Origin: Methylobacterium hispanicum
GTDB lineage: Bacteria > Pseudomonadota > Alphaproteobacteria > Rhizobiales > Beijerinckiaceae
Reading direction: 5' to 3'
Length of the DNA: 64,000 nucleotides
Assembly: GCF_022179285.1 (NCBI RefSeq)
Contig: NZ_BPQO01000013.1
Coordinates: 62,001-126,000, forward strand
The position numbers and the translations under genes were made by a program. The notes below the pieces were generated by a model, which worked only from the letters and a program-made list of their open reading frames with translations, did not search any database and had not been told where the DNA came from. Positions 1 through 8,107 of the stretch are shown in pieces; positions within the stretch are counted from its first letter, which is position 1; each line of letters starts with the position of its first letter.

Positions 1-396
1 CGGCCGGAGGTCAACGCGGTGGTGCACGCCCATCCGATCCACTGCACCGCCTTCGCCATGTGTCGGCGGGAGATCCCGGCGGTGCACTACATGATCGCGG
101 CGGCGGGCGGCCCCACGGTGCGCTGCGCGCCCTACGCCACCTTCGGCACGGAGGAACTCTCCGCCCACGCGCTGGCGGCGCTGGAGGACCGGACCTGCTG
201 CCTGCTCGCCAACCACGGCATGATCGCCACCGGGCCGGATCTCGAGAAGGCGCTCTGGCTCGCGGTGGAGCTGGAGACGCTGTGCCGGCAATACGCGGTG
301 GCGCTGCAGGTCGGCACGCCGGTGGTGCTGCCCGACGACGAGATCGCCCGCAACGTCGAGAAGTTCAAGAGCTACGGTCTGAAGGCGCAGGGCTGA
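1..396 (+). CDS. class II aldolase/adducin family protein, 3' part
   Basis: The reading frame is open from the first base and ends at 396, so the start lies outside the window; 131 residues are visible. The class II aldolase fold is shown by the metal-binding HAHP motif at visible residues 9-12 and a third metal ligand in the LLANHG motif near residue 72. Family members are Zn-dependent enzymes such as L-fuculose- or L-ribulose-phosphate aldolases/epimerases; the substrate cannot be read from this fragment. It lies 79 bp upstream of an ABC exporter on the same strand, possibly an operon. The usual family length is about 210-260 residues, so about half is missing only because of the window edge. 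Confidence 0.85.
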   Translation, partial: RPEVNAVVHAHPIHCTAFAMCRREIPAVHYMIAAAGGPTVRCAPYATFGTEELSAHALAALEDRTCCLLANHGMIATGPDLEKALWLAVELETLCRQYAVALQVGTPVVLPDDEIARNVEKFKSYGLKAQG

Positions 397-475
397 GCGG
401 GCGCGGCGGCAGGTGCGCTGGGCAGCCGGGCCGTCTGCCCCTATCAGGGGGGCCCGCGCCCCTCGCGAGACCCCG

Positions 476-2218
476 ATGCTGAAGGCCTTTCTCGCCTATT
501 ACCGGCCCCACCGGACCCTGTTCCTGGTCGATTTCGGCTGCGCCGTGCTCTCGGGCCTGCTCGAACTCGGCTTTCCGATCGCCGTGAAGCTGTTCGTCGA
601 CCGGCTGCTGCCGCAGCAGGACTGGGGCCTGATCGTGCTGGCCGCCGCGGGGCTCGCGGCCCTCTACGTCGCCAACGCCGGCCTGATGGTGGTGGTGACC
701 TACTGGGGCCACGTGCTCGGCATCAACATCGAGACCACGATGCGGGCCCGCGCCTTCGACCACCTGCAGAAGCTCTCCTTCCGCTTCTACGACGGCCAGA
801 AGACCGGCCACCTCGTGGCCCGCGTGACGAAGGACCTGGAGGAGATCGGCGAGGTCGCCCATCACGGGCCGGAGGACCTGTTCATCGCCGTGATGACGCT
901 GGTCGGCGCCTTCGGGCTGATGACCTGGGTCCACCCGCCGCTCGCCCTGCTGACGGCCGCGATCCTCCCGGTGATCGCCTTCGTGACCTTGCGGTACGGC
1001 GGGCGCATGACCCGGAACTGGCAGGCCCAGTACGGGCGCGTCGGCGCCTTCAACGCCCGCATCGAGGAGAATGTCGGCGGCGTGCGCGTGGTGCGGGCGT
1101 TTGCCAACGAGGCGCACGAGCGCGCCCTCTTCGCGGCCGACAACGCTCGCTACCGCGCCACCAAGCTCGAGGCCTACCGCATCATGGCGGCGAGCCTGTC
1201 GATCAACTACCTCGGCATGCGCCTCGTCCAGATCGTGGTGCTCCTCGGCGGCGCCGCCTTCGTGGTCCGGGGCGACCTCACGGCGGGCGGGTTCATCGGG
1301 TTCCTGCTGCTCGTCGGCGTGTTCTACCGGCCGCTGGAGAAGATCGGCGCGGTGGTCGAGACCTACCCGAAGGGCATCGCGGGCTTCCGGCGCTACATGG
1401 GCCTCATCGGCACGGAGCCCGACATCGCCGACCGGCCGGGCGCGGTGGCCGCCGGGCCGCTCGCCGGCGCGATCCGCTTCGAGGACGTCGCCTTCGGCTA
1501 CAGCCCGGATCGGCTGGTGCTGCGCGGGCTGAACCTCGCGGTCGCGCCCGGCGAGACGGTGGCGCTCGTCGGTCCCTCGGGGGCGGGCAAGACCACGCTC
1601 TGCTCGCTGATCCCGCGCTTCTACGAGGTCGAGGCCGGCCGCATCACGATCGACGGGCACGACATCCGGGACCTGACGCTGGCCTCGCTGCGCGGTCAGA
1701 TCGGCATCGTGCAGCAGGACGTGTTCCTGTTCGCCGGCACGATCCGGGAGAACATCGCGTATGGCCGCCTCGACGCCTCCGAGGCCGAGATCCTCGATGC
1801 GGCCCGCCGCGCGCGCCTCGGCGACCTGATCGCGGGGCTTCCCGAGGGGCTGGACACGGTGGTGGGCGAGCGGGGCGTGAGGCTCTCGGGCGGGCAGAAG
1901 CAGCGCATGGCGATCGCTCGGGTCTTCCTGAAGAACCCGCCGATCCTGATCCTCGACGAGGCGACCTCGGCGCTCGATACCGAGACCGAGCGGGAGATCC
2001 AGGCGGCGCTCGCCGAATTGTCGGCCGGGCGCACGACGCTCGTGATCGCCCACCGCCTCGCCACCGTCCGGCACGCCGACCGGATCGTGGTGGTGACCGA
2101 GGGCGGCATCGTCGAGGAGGGCCGCCACGAGGCCCTGCTGGCGCGCGGCGGCTACTACCGCCGCCTGCACGCGGCCCAGTTCGCCGCTGCGACCGGACCG
2201 CTGAGCGCTGCCGAGTGA
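476..2218 (+). CDS. ABC transporter, fused permease and ATPase (MsbA-like exporter half)
   Basis: A 580-residue half-transporter of the type IV exporter class, expected to work as a homodimer in the inner membrane. Residues about 1-310 form the six-helix membrane domain. The C-terminal nucleotide-binding domain has a Walker A GPSGAGKTT near residue 366, signature LSGGQKQR near 470, Walker B LILDEATSALD near 491 and the H-loop AHRLAT. All ATPase motifs are intact. The ATG at 476 was preferred over an upstream in-frame start at 413 because the extra 21 residues are not conserved-looking and the membrane domain begins directly after 476. Substrate is unknown; lipid or drug export is typical of the family. 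Confidence 0.9.
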   Translation: MLKAFLAYYRPHRTLFLVDFGCAVLSGLLELGFPIAVKLFVDRLLPQQDWGLIVLAAAGLAALYVANAGLMVVVTYWGHVLGINIETTMRARAFDHLQKLSFRFYDGQKTGHLVARVTKDLEEIGEVAHHGPEDLFIAVMTLVGAFGLMTWVHPPLALLTAAILPVIAFVTLRYGGRMTRNWQAQYGRVGAFNARIEENVGGVRVVRAFANEAHERALFAADNARYRATKLEAYRIMAASLSINYLGMRLVQIVVLLGGAAFVVRGDLTAGGFIGFLLLVGVFYRPLEKIGAVVETYPKGIAGFRRYMGLIGTEPDIADRPGAVAAGPLAGAIRFEDVAFGYSPDRLVLRGLNLAVAPGETVALVGPSGAGKTTLCSLIPRFYEVEAGRITIDGHDIRDLTLASLRGQIGIVQQDVFLFAGTIRENIAYGRLDASEAEILDAARRARLGDLIAGLPEGLDTVVGERGVRLSGGQKQRMAIARVFLKNPPILILDEATSALDTETEREIQAALAELSAGRTTLVIAHRLATVRHADRIVVVTEGGIVEEGRHEALLARGGYYRRLHAAQFAAATGPLSAAE

Positions 2219-2261
2219 GATGCGCCCGTCGCCCGACACGGGCCGACGGTGGCGCCCGCGC

Positions 2262-2439
2262 TCTCCCTCCCCCCTCTGCGGGGGAGGGTGGCGCCCGAAG
2301 GGCGACGGGAGAGGGGAGCGACGGTGCAGAACAGGGCTCGGCCCTTCATGCCGGTCGCGTCCTCTCCGGAAGCCGGGCTCCCCTCTCCCGACCCGGCCTG
2401 ACGGCCGGCCCACCCTCCCTCGCAGAGGGGGGAGGGAGA
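2262..2439. repeat. large imperfect inverted repeat between exporter and ilvD
   Basis: Left arm 2262-2319 and right arm 2377-2439 are near-complementary over about 58-63 bases, separated by about 57 bases. Both arms start at their outer ends with a TCTCCCTCCCCCCTCTGC-like block and end inward with GGGAGAGGGGAGC. Transcribed, it would make one long hairpin. It fills most of the 358-base gap between the exporter stop and ilvD, where no gene is seen. It may act as a terminator-like structure or be a dispersed palindromic element; the sequence alone does not decide. Confidence 0.8.
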
Positions 2440-2576
2440 ACGCGCGGACCCGAGCCGCCGGAACGGCCCCCGGTCACGCTGCATGCCCGCACCGCCCGGA
2501 AGACGCTTGAACCCGGCCGCCCGAAGCCGGAGAAGGCCTGGAATTCCTCCAACAAAAATCCCTCCCCGAGACGCCG

Positions 2577-4406
2577 ATGCCCGCCTACCGCTCCCGCACC
2601 ACCACCCACGGCCGCAACATGGCCGGCGCCCGCGGCCTCTGGCGCGCCACCGGCATGAAGGATTCGGATTTCGGCAAGCCGATCATCGCGGTGGTCAACT
2701 CCTTCACGCAGTTCGTGCCGGGCCACGTCCACCTGAAGGATCTGGGCCAGCTCGTCGCGCGCGAGATCGAGCAGGCGGGGGGCGTGGCCAAGGAGTTCAA
2801 CACCATCGCGGTCGATGACGGTATCGCGATGGGCCACGACGGCATGCTCTACTCGCTCCCCTCCCGCGAGCTGATCGCCGACTCGGTCGAGTACATGGTC
2901 AACGCGCACTGCGCCGACGCGATGGTGTGCATCTCGAACTGCGACAAGATCACCCCCGGCATGCTGATGGCGGCGCTCCGCCTCAACATCCCGTGCGTGT
3001 TCGTCTCGGGCGGGCCGATGGAGGCCGGCAAGGTCGTGATGAACGGCATCACCCGCAAGTTCGACCTCGTGGACGCCATGGTGGCGGCGGCCGACGACCG
3101 GGTCTCCGACGACGACGTGGCGACGATCGAGCGCTCGGCCTGCCCGACCTGCGGCTCGTGCTCGGGAATGTTCACGGCCAATTCCATGAACTGCCTCACC
3201 GAGGCGCTGGGGCTGGCGCTGCCCGGCAACGGCTCGGTGCTGGCCACGCATGCCGACCGCCGCCGCCTCTTCGTCGAGGCCGGCCACCTCGTGGTGGATC
3301 TGGCCCGCCGCCACTACGAGCAGGACGACGCCAGCGTGCTGCCCCGCGCGATCGCGAGCTTCGCGGCCTTCGAGAACGCGATGACGCTCGACATCGCCAT
3401 GGGCGGCTCGACCAACACGGTGCTGCACCTCTTGGCCGCCGCCCACGAGGGCGAGGTGCCCTTCACCATGGCCGACATCGACCGGCTCTCGCGGCGCGTG
3501 CCGGTGCTGTGCAAGGTCGCCCCGGCGGTGGCCAACGTCCACATGGAGGACGTGCACCGGGCCGGCGGCATCATGGCCATCCTGGGCGAGCTCGACCGGG
3601 CCGGCCTCCTCGACGCCCGCGCCGGGAACGTCGCGGCGGGCACCCTGGCCGAGGCCCTGGCGCGCTGGGACGTGCGGCAGAGCGCGAGCCCCGCGGTGCA
3701 CGAGTTCTACCGGGCGGCGCCCGGCGGCGTGCCGACCCAGGTCGCCTTCAGTCAGGCGGCGCGCTGGGACGAGCTCGACCTCGACCGGGCGGGCGGCGTG
3801 ATCCGCGACGCGGAGCACGCCTACTCGCGCGACGGCGGGCTGGCGGTGCTGTTCGGCAACCTCGCGGAGGACGGCTGCATCGTGAAGACGGCGGGCGTCG
3901 ACGCCTCGATCCTCTCCTTCACCGGCACCGCCCACGTCTTCGAGAGCCAGGACGCGGCGGTCGACGGCATCCTCAACGGCCGGGTCAAGGCCGGCGAGGT
4001 GGTGCTGATCCGCTACGAGGGCCCGCGCGGCGGCCCCGGCATGCAGGAGATGCTCTATCCCACGAGCTACCTGAAATCGAAGGGTCTCGGCAAAGCCTGC
4101 GCACTCGTCACCGACGGGCGCTTCTCGGGCGGCTCCTCGGGCCTGTCGATCGGCCACGTCTCGCCGGAAGCCGCCGAGGGCGGCCTGATCGGCCTCGTCG
4201 AGCAGGGCGATCCGATCGAGATCGACATCCCGAACCGGCGCATCCACCTCGCGGTCGATCCGGCCGAGCTGGAGCGGCGGCGGCAGGCGCAAGAGCGGCG
4301 GGGCTGGCAGCCGGCCCAGCCGCGCAAGCGGAAGGTGAGCGCGGCGCTCCGGGCCTACGCGGCGCTGACCACCAGCGCCGCCAAGGGCGCCGTGCGGAAG
4401 ATCTGA
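2577..4406 (+). CDS. ilvD: dihydroxy-acid dehydratase
   Basis: IlvD dehydrates 2,3-dihydroxyisovalerate and its isoleucine-pathway analogue to 2-oxo acids in branched-chain amino acid synthesis. The 609-residue product has the family's Fe-S cysteines: CISNCDK around residues 118-122 and the [11 protein letters not shown] block from residue 189. The [10 protein letters not shown] segment and the RFSGGSSG motif near the C-terminus are also typical, and the length fits the family. The ATG at 2577 opens directly into the conserved [13 protein letters not shown] start. It stands alone on its side of the 2262-2439 hairpin and is followed by a GntR regulator. Confidence 0.96.
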   Translation: MPAYRSRTTTHGRNMAGARGLWRATGMKDSDFGKPIIAVVNSFTQFVPGHVHLKDLGQLVAREIEQAGGVAKEFNTIAVDDGIAMGHDGMLYSLPSRELIADSVEYMVNAHCADAMVCISNCDKITPGMLMAALRLNIPCVFVSGGPMEAGKVVMNGITRKFDLVDAMVAAADDRVSDDDVATIERSACPTCGSCSGMFTANSMNCLTEALGLALPGNGSVLATHADRRRLFVEAGHLVVDLARRHYEQDDASVLPRAIASFAAFENAMTLDIAMGGSTNTVLHLLAAAHEGEVPFTMADIDRLSRRVPVLCKVAPAVANVHMEDVHRAGGIMAILGELDRAGLLDARAGNVAAGTLAEALARWDVRQSASPAVHEFYRAAPGGVPTQVAFSQAARWDELDLDRAGGVIRDAEHAYSRDGGLAVLFGNLAEDGCIVKTAGVDASILSFTGTAHVFESQDAAVDGILNGRVKAGEVVLIRYEGPRGGPGMQEMLYPTSYLKSKGLGKACALVTDGRFSGGSSGLSIGHVSPEAAEGGLIGLVEQGDPIEIDIPNRRIHLAVDPAELERRRQAQERRGWQPAQPRKRKVSAALRAYAALTTSAAKGAVRKI

Positions 4407-4594
4407 GCGGGCGACCGGGTCGGTCTCCAGGATGCCGTCGCCGCCGCGCGGCGGACATCCCGGACGGCCGTGCACGCCCTTCGTCGGCGCTCCGGCGCGA
4501 GCGTCGTCGTCGGGCCCCCGGGCGCGGATCGCAGGACCCGCCTCCGGCACCGTCCCTGCATCCGCATCCGCCTCCGACCGGACCCAGCGCGGAG

Positions 4595-4642
4595 CGTCCC
4601 TTGAAACGTCCCTTGAAACGTCTCTTGGAGCATCCCTTGCCG
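4595..4642. repeat. 12-bp tandem repeat, four units
   Basis: Units of CGTCCCTTGAAA are repeated from 4595; the first two are identical and the third and fourth have drifted (CGTCTCTTGGAG, CATCCCTTGCCG). The array lies in the ilvD-GntR gap just before the chosen GntR start. A longer in-frame reading of the GntR gene would translate it as a low-complexity ETSL-rich leader. Confidence 0.85.
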
Positions 4643-4659
4643 CGGAAGTCCCGAGCGCG

Positions 4660-5361
4660 ATGAGGCAGGCGGGGGCGAATGGCGGAAGCGATCGCGTCGG
4701 CGCGATCTGCCGCTCCCTGCGCCGGGCCATCGTCGAGCGGGCGCTGGCGCCCGGCGACCGTCTGCCGGAGGACGCGCTCGGCGAGCGCTTCGGCGTCAGC
4801 CGCACCATCGCGCGCCAGGCGCTCGGCCAGCTCGCGGGCGAAGGACTGGTGGAGCTGCGCCGCAACCGCATCGCGGTCGTGGCGAGCCCGAGCTGGGAGG
4901 AGGCGCGCGACACCTTCGACGTGCGCATCAGCCTGGAGCGGCTCGTCGTCCGGCGGCTCGCGGGCCGGCTCGACGCGGCGCAGCGGGCGGCGCTCGAGGC
5001 CCATATCGCGGGCGAGGCGCGGGCGAGCGGCGGCCCGGAGGCCGGCTCGATCCGGCTCGCCACCGAGTTCCACCTGCTGCTCGCCGAGATGACCGGGAGC
5101 CCGGTGCTCGCCCGCTACGTGGCCGAGCTCGGCTACCGCTGCGCCCTGATCCTCTCGCTCTACAGCCGGCCGCACTCCTCCGACTGCGCCGTGAGCGAGC
5201 ACCGGGAGATCGTGGCGGCGCTGGTCGCGGGCGACGCCGAGCGGGCAACCGCGCTGATGGACCACCATCTCGACGCCGTGGCCGAGCGGGCGCGCATCGT
5301 CTCGGAACCCCGGCGCGAGCGCGACCTGATCCGGCTGCTCGCGCCCTACGTCGAGGGCTGA
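4660..5361 (+). CDS. GntR family transcriptional regulator, FCD type
   Basis: A 233-residue regulator. Residues about 10-75 are the winged helix-turn-helix, with the typical GDRLPEDALGERFGVSRT start and the hinge GLVELRRNRIAVV. Residues about 85-220 form the all-helical FCD ligand-binding domain, including a DVRISLERLVVRRLA stretch and the late HREIVAALVAGD and MDHHL metal/ligand segments. The frame is open back to 4432, but the upstream 76 codons are proline/serine-rich and run through a 12-bp tandem repeat, so ATG 4660 was chosen. It probably controls the adjacent SnoaL/Liv-type genes; a candidate operator is at 5843-5858. FCD regulators usually bind small organic acids. Confidence 0.88.
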   Translation: MRQAGANGGSDRVGAICRSLRRAIVERALAPGDRLPEDALGERFGVSRTIARQALGQLAGEGLVELRRNRIAVVASPSWEEARDTFDVRISLERLVVRRLAGRLDAAQRAALEAHIAGEARASGGPEAGSIRLATEFHLLLAEMTGSPVLARYVAELGYRCALILSLYSRPHSSDCAVSEHREIVAALVAGDAERATALMDHHLDAVAERARIVSEPRRERDLIRLLAPYVEG

Positions 5362-5365
5362 GCGG

Positions 5366-5779
5366 TCAGCGCGCTTGCCGGTCGAGCAGGCGCTCGGCCG
5401 AGTCGTTCCAGACCTCCATGGAGACGATCAGCCCGTCCCGCACGGTGAAGCGATCGACGTAGCGGTTGCCCTCGAAGGCCTCCCCGTCCGGCCACGCGCC
5501 GTAGAGCGTGCCGAGGCTGTAGACCGTCGTGATGCCGTCGCCCAACACCACGTCGAGGCGCTCCATGCGCTTCTTCACCCAGGCGTAGCGTCCCGCGTTG
5601 AAGGCGGTGACCTCGCGCGGGTGCCGGAAAACGCGCCCTCCCGTGAAGACGATCGCGATGCCGGGCGCCATGTGGCGCGCCGCCGTCTCGGGGTCCGGCA
5701 CCATCGAGGCTTCGAGATAGGCGGTCACCACCGCCGCGTCGCGTTCCGCCCGCTCCGCCGCTTCCCTATCCACGCTCAT
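5366..5779 (-). CDS. SnoaL-like / nuclear transport factor 2 fold protein
   Basis: A 137-residue protein with the pattern of the NTF2/SnoaL cone fold: an N-terminal helix pair (ERDAAVVTAYLEASMVPD), then strands ending in NRYVDRFTVRDGLIVSMEVW, which is the classic final sheet of this fold. Members are small isomerases, cyclases or binding proteins, and no catalytic assignment is possible. The ATG at 5779 is preferred because the longer frame upstream runs through the divergent promoter of the next operon. It is convergent with the GntR gene (only 4 bp apart) and divergent from the Liv-type importer operon. Confidence 0.75.
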   Translation of the reverse strand: MSVDREAAERAERDAAVVTAYLEASMVPDPETAARHMAPGIAIVFTGGRVFRHPREVTAFNAGRYAWVKKRMERLDVVLGDGITTVYSLGTLYGAWPDGEAFEGNRYVDRFTVRDGLIVSMEVWNDSAERLLDRQAR

Positions 5780-5842
5780 CGCTCCGGCTCCGTCTTTCGG
5801 TCGGCGCCCAGCATGGCCGAGGCGCGCGCGGCATGCATGCAG

Positions 5843-5858
5843 AAAGTGTATGCACTTT
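5843..5858. promoter_or_regulatory. candidate operator in divergent Liv/SnoaL promoter region
   Basis: AAAGTG and CACTTT form a 6-bp inverted repeat around TATG. A perfect palindrome GCATGCATGC lies just upstream (5831-5840) and TGTGCACA just downstream near 5870. The spacing and position between two divergent genes suit a dimeric regulator such as the neighbouring GntR protein. This is inference from symmetry and context only. Confidence 0.4.
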
Positions 5859-5987
5859 GGCGCGGACCTGTGCACACGCTGCGCGCCGATCGGGCGGTTC
5901 GCGCGCAGCGATGGCCGCGAGGTGGGGGCGAGCACCCTGGCACGGGCGTTGCGGAACCCGGTCGACCACATACGAGCCCGGACCGCC

Positions 5988-7187
5988 ATGCCCCAGCGCC
6001 CCCACGCCGCCCGCCTCACCCGTCGCCTCGCCCTCGGCACCCTGCTGGCGGGAGTCGCGTGCCTCGGCTTCGACCTCGGCCCCGTCCGGGCCGCCGAGCC
6101 GGTGCGGATCGGTCTCGTCACGGCGCTGAGCGGCCAGTCGGCCAAGTCCGGCGAGGCGATCTCCCGCGGGATCGGGCTCGCCATCGACGAGATCAACAAG
6201 CAGGGCGGGGTGCTCGGGCGCCCGCTCGAACTCGTCGCCCGCGACGACGAGGCCAACCCCTCCAAGGGCGTTCTCGCCGCCCGCGAGCTGATCCAGCGCG
6301 CGGGCGTGGTCGCGCTGATCGGCGGCCTCGACACCCCGGTCTCGATGGCCATCGTGCCGATCGCCAACCAGATGAAGGTGCCGTTCGTCGGTCCCTGGGC
6401 GGCCGGCACCGGCATCACCCGCAACGGGGCGGCCGACAACTACGTCTTCCGGGTCTCGGCGGTCGACGCGCTGGTGGACGAGGCGCTCGTCGCCTACGCG
6501 CAGAAGACCTACGGGGCGAAGAAGCCCGGCGCGATCCTCGTCAACAACGCCTGGGGCGAGTCGAACCAGCAGGGGATCGTCGCGGCGCTGAAGGCCGCGG
6601 GCCTGCCCTCAGCCGGGATCGAGAAGTACGAGGCCAACGACCTCGACATGGTGCCCCAGCTCACGCGGCTGCGCGAGGCGGGCGCCGACGCGCTCTTCCT
6701 CGTCGGCAATGTCGGCCCCTCGGCCCAGGTGGTGAAGTCCCTCGACCGGATGGGCTGGGACGTGCCGGTCGTCTCCCACTGGGGCCCGGCGGGCGGGCGC
6801 TTCGACGAGCTTGCCGGCCCCGGCGCGGCGCGGGTGCACTTCGTCCAGACCTTCACCTTCGCGGGCAACGAGAACCCGAAGGCGAAGGCCGTGCTGGAGG
6901 CGCTGAAGGCCAAGTACCCGGCGATCAAGTCGATGGCCGACGTCACGCCGGCGGTGGGCATCGCCAACGCCTACGACGCCACGCACCTGATCGCCCTGGC
7001 CATCCGGGCGGCGGGCTCGACGGAGGGCCCCAAGCTCCGCGACGGCTTCTACAAGGTCGCGCCCTATCCGGGGCTGATCAAGACCTACGAGACGCCCTTC
7101 GCGCCCGGCCGGCACGACGCGCTGGGACCCGCCGACTACGTCTTCTCCCGCTTCCGCAACGGCGAGATCGTCGCGGTGGCGCAATGA
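5988..7187 (+). CDS. branched-chain-amino-acid-type ABC transporter substrate-binding protein
   Basis: A 399-residue periplasmic binding protein of the Leu/Ile/Val (type I, ANF receptor) class. Residues 1-36 are a signal peptide (basic HAARLTRR, then a hydrophobic stretch ending in RAA). The mature protein starts EPVRIGLVTALSG, a hallmark of the family, followed by GIGLAIDEINKQGG and RDDEANPSKG. It is the first gene of a Liv-type operon. ATG 5988 was chosen because it puts the signal peptide at the N-terminus; the open frame extends further back to 5850. The ligand could be an amino acid, amide, urea or aromatic acid; the deacetylase at the operon end hints at a nitrogen compound. Confidence 0.9.
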   Translation: MPQRPHAARLTRRLALGTLLAGVACLGFDLGPVRAAEPVRIGLVTALSGQSAKSGEAISRGIGLAIDEINKQGGVLGRPLELVARDDEANPSKGVLAARELIQRAGVVALIGGLDTPVSMAIVPIANQMKVPFVGPWAAGTGITRNGAADNYVFRVSAVDALVDEALVAYAQKTYGAKKPGAILVNNAWGESNQQGIVAALKAAGLPSAGIEKYEANDLDMVPQLTRLREAGADALFLVGNVGPSAQVVKSLDRMGWDVPVVSHWGPAGGRFDELAGPGAARVHFVQTFTFAGNENPKAKAVLEALKAKYPAIKSMADVTPAVGIANAYDATHLIALAIRAAGSTEGPKLRDGFYKVAPYPGLIKTYETPFAPGRHDALGPADYVFSRFRNGEIVAVAQ

Positions 7188-7233
7188 CGGGGCCCGGCGG
7201 ACGGCGCGGCGGACGAGACGGGGAGCGGGCGTC

Positions 7234-8103
7234 ATGCTGACCGGCATCCTCGTCAGCGGGCTCGGCCTCGGCAGCATGTACGGGCTGGTGGCGCTGGGCT
7301 TCCACATCACCTTCGCGGTCTCCGGCACCGTGAACTTCGCGCAGGGGAGCGCCGTCACGCTGGGGGCGGTGCTGGGCTACGCCTTCGGGGTGCGGCTCGG
7401 CTGGCCGATGCCGCTGGCGGCGGCGGCCGCGCTCGCCGGCTGCGCGCTGCTGGGGCTCGCCGTCGAGCGCCTGCTGGTGCGCCCCTTCGTGGCGCGGGGC
7501 TCCGACGCGTGGCTGCTGGCGACCGTGGCCGGCGGCATCATCCTCGACAACGCCCTCTTGTTCACCTTCGGCAAGGAGCCGCGCAGCCTCCCCTCCGCCC
7601 TGGTGGCGGCGCCGGTCCAGGTGCTCGGCGCCGGGATCTACCCCCTGCAGCTCGCGATTCCCGCGGTCGGGATCGCGGCGGCGCTCGCCATCCGGGCGGT
7701 GTTCCGCGGGACCGAGCTCGGCCGCGTGCTGCTGGCGGTGGCCCAGAACACCGAGGCCGCGCGCCTCATGGGCATCGATGTCGGTCGCACGATCGCCTGC
7801 GCCTTCGCGCTCTCGGCGGTGCTCGCAGGGACGGCGGGGCTCCTCATCGCGCCGCTCTTCTCGGTCTCGGCCGAGATGGGGGCACTCTTCGGGATCAAGG
7901 CCTTCGCGGTGGCGATCCTCGGCGGGATCGGCTCGGCCACCGGCGTGGTGCTGGCGGGCCTCCTCTACGGCCTCGTCGAGGCCGGCGTCACCGCCACCCT
8001 CGGCTCCGGCGCCACCCAGATCGTCGTGTTCTCGGTGATCATCCTGGCGCTGGCCCTGCGCCCGAACGGCCTCCTCGGCCGTGCCGCCGTCAACAAGGTC
8101 TGA
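7234..8103 (+). CDS. branched-chain-type ABC transporter permease, LivH family
   Basis: A 289-residue integral membrane permease with about eight hydrophobic segments. It begins TGILVSGLGLGSMYGLVALG and contains the NFAQGS motif and the late AILGGIGSATG motif that mark LivH permeases. It follows the substrate-binding protein by 46 bp and ends 4 bp before the LivMGF fusion, so it is clearly in the same operon. It would pair with the LivM part of the next protein to form the membrane channel. Confidence 0.92.
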   Translation: MLTGILVSGLGLGSMYGLVALGFHITFAVSGTVNFAQGSAVTLGAVLGYAFGVRLGWPMPLAAAAALAGCALLGLAVERLLVRPFVARGSDAWLLATVAGGIILDNALLFTFGKEPRSLPSALVAAPVQVLGAGIYPLQLAIPAVGIAAALAIRAVFRGTELGRVLLAVAQNTEAARLMGIDVGRTIACAFALSAVLAGTAGLLIAPLFSVSAEMGALFGIKAFAVAILGGIGSATGVVLAGLLYGLVEAGVTATLGSGATQIVVFSVIILALALRPNGLLGRAAVNKV

Positions 8104-8107
8104 CCCG

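Noticed and set aside
365..2413. 682-residue minus-strand frame antisense to the ABC exporter
   Set aside because: Low-complexity R/G/P/H-rich translation, no domain; a high-GC shadow of the exporter gene.
4432..4659. Longer N-terminus for the GntR regulator
   Set aside because: 76 proline/serine-rich codons through a tandem repeat; the winged helix starts right after ATG 4660.
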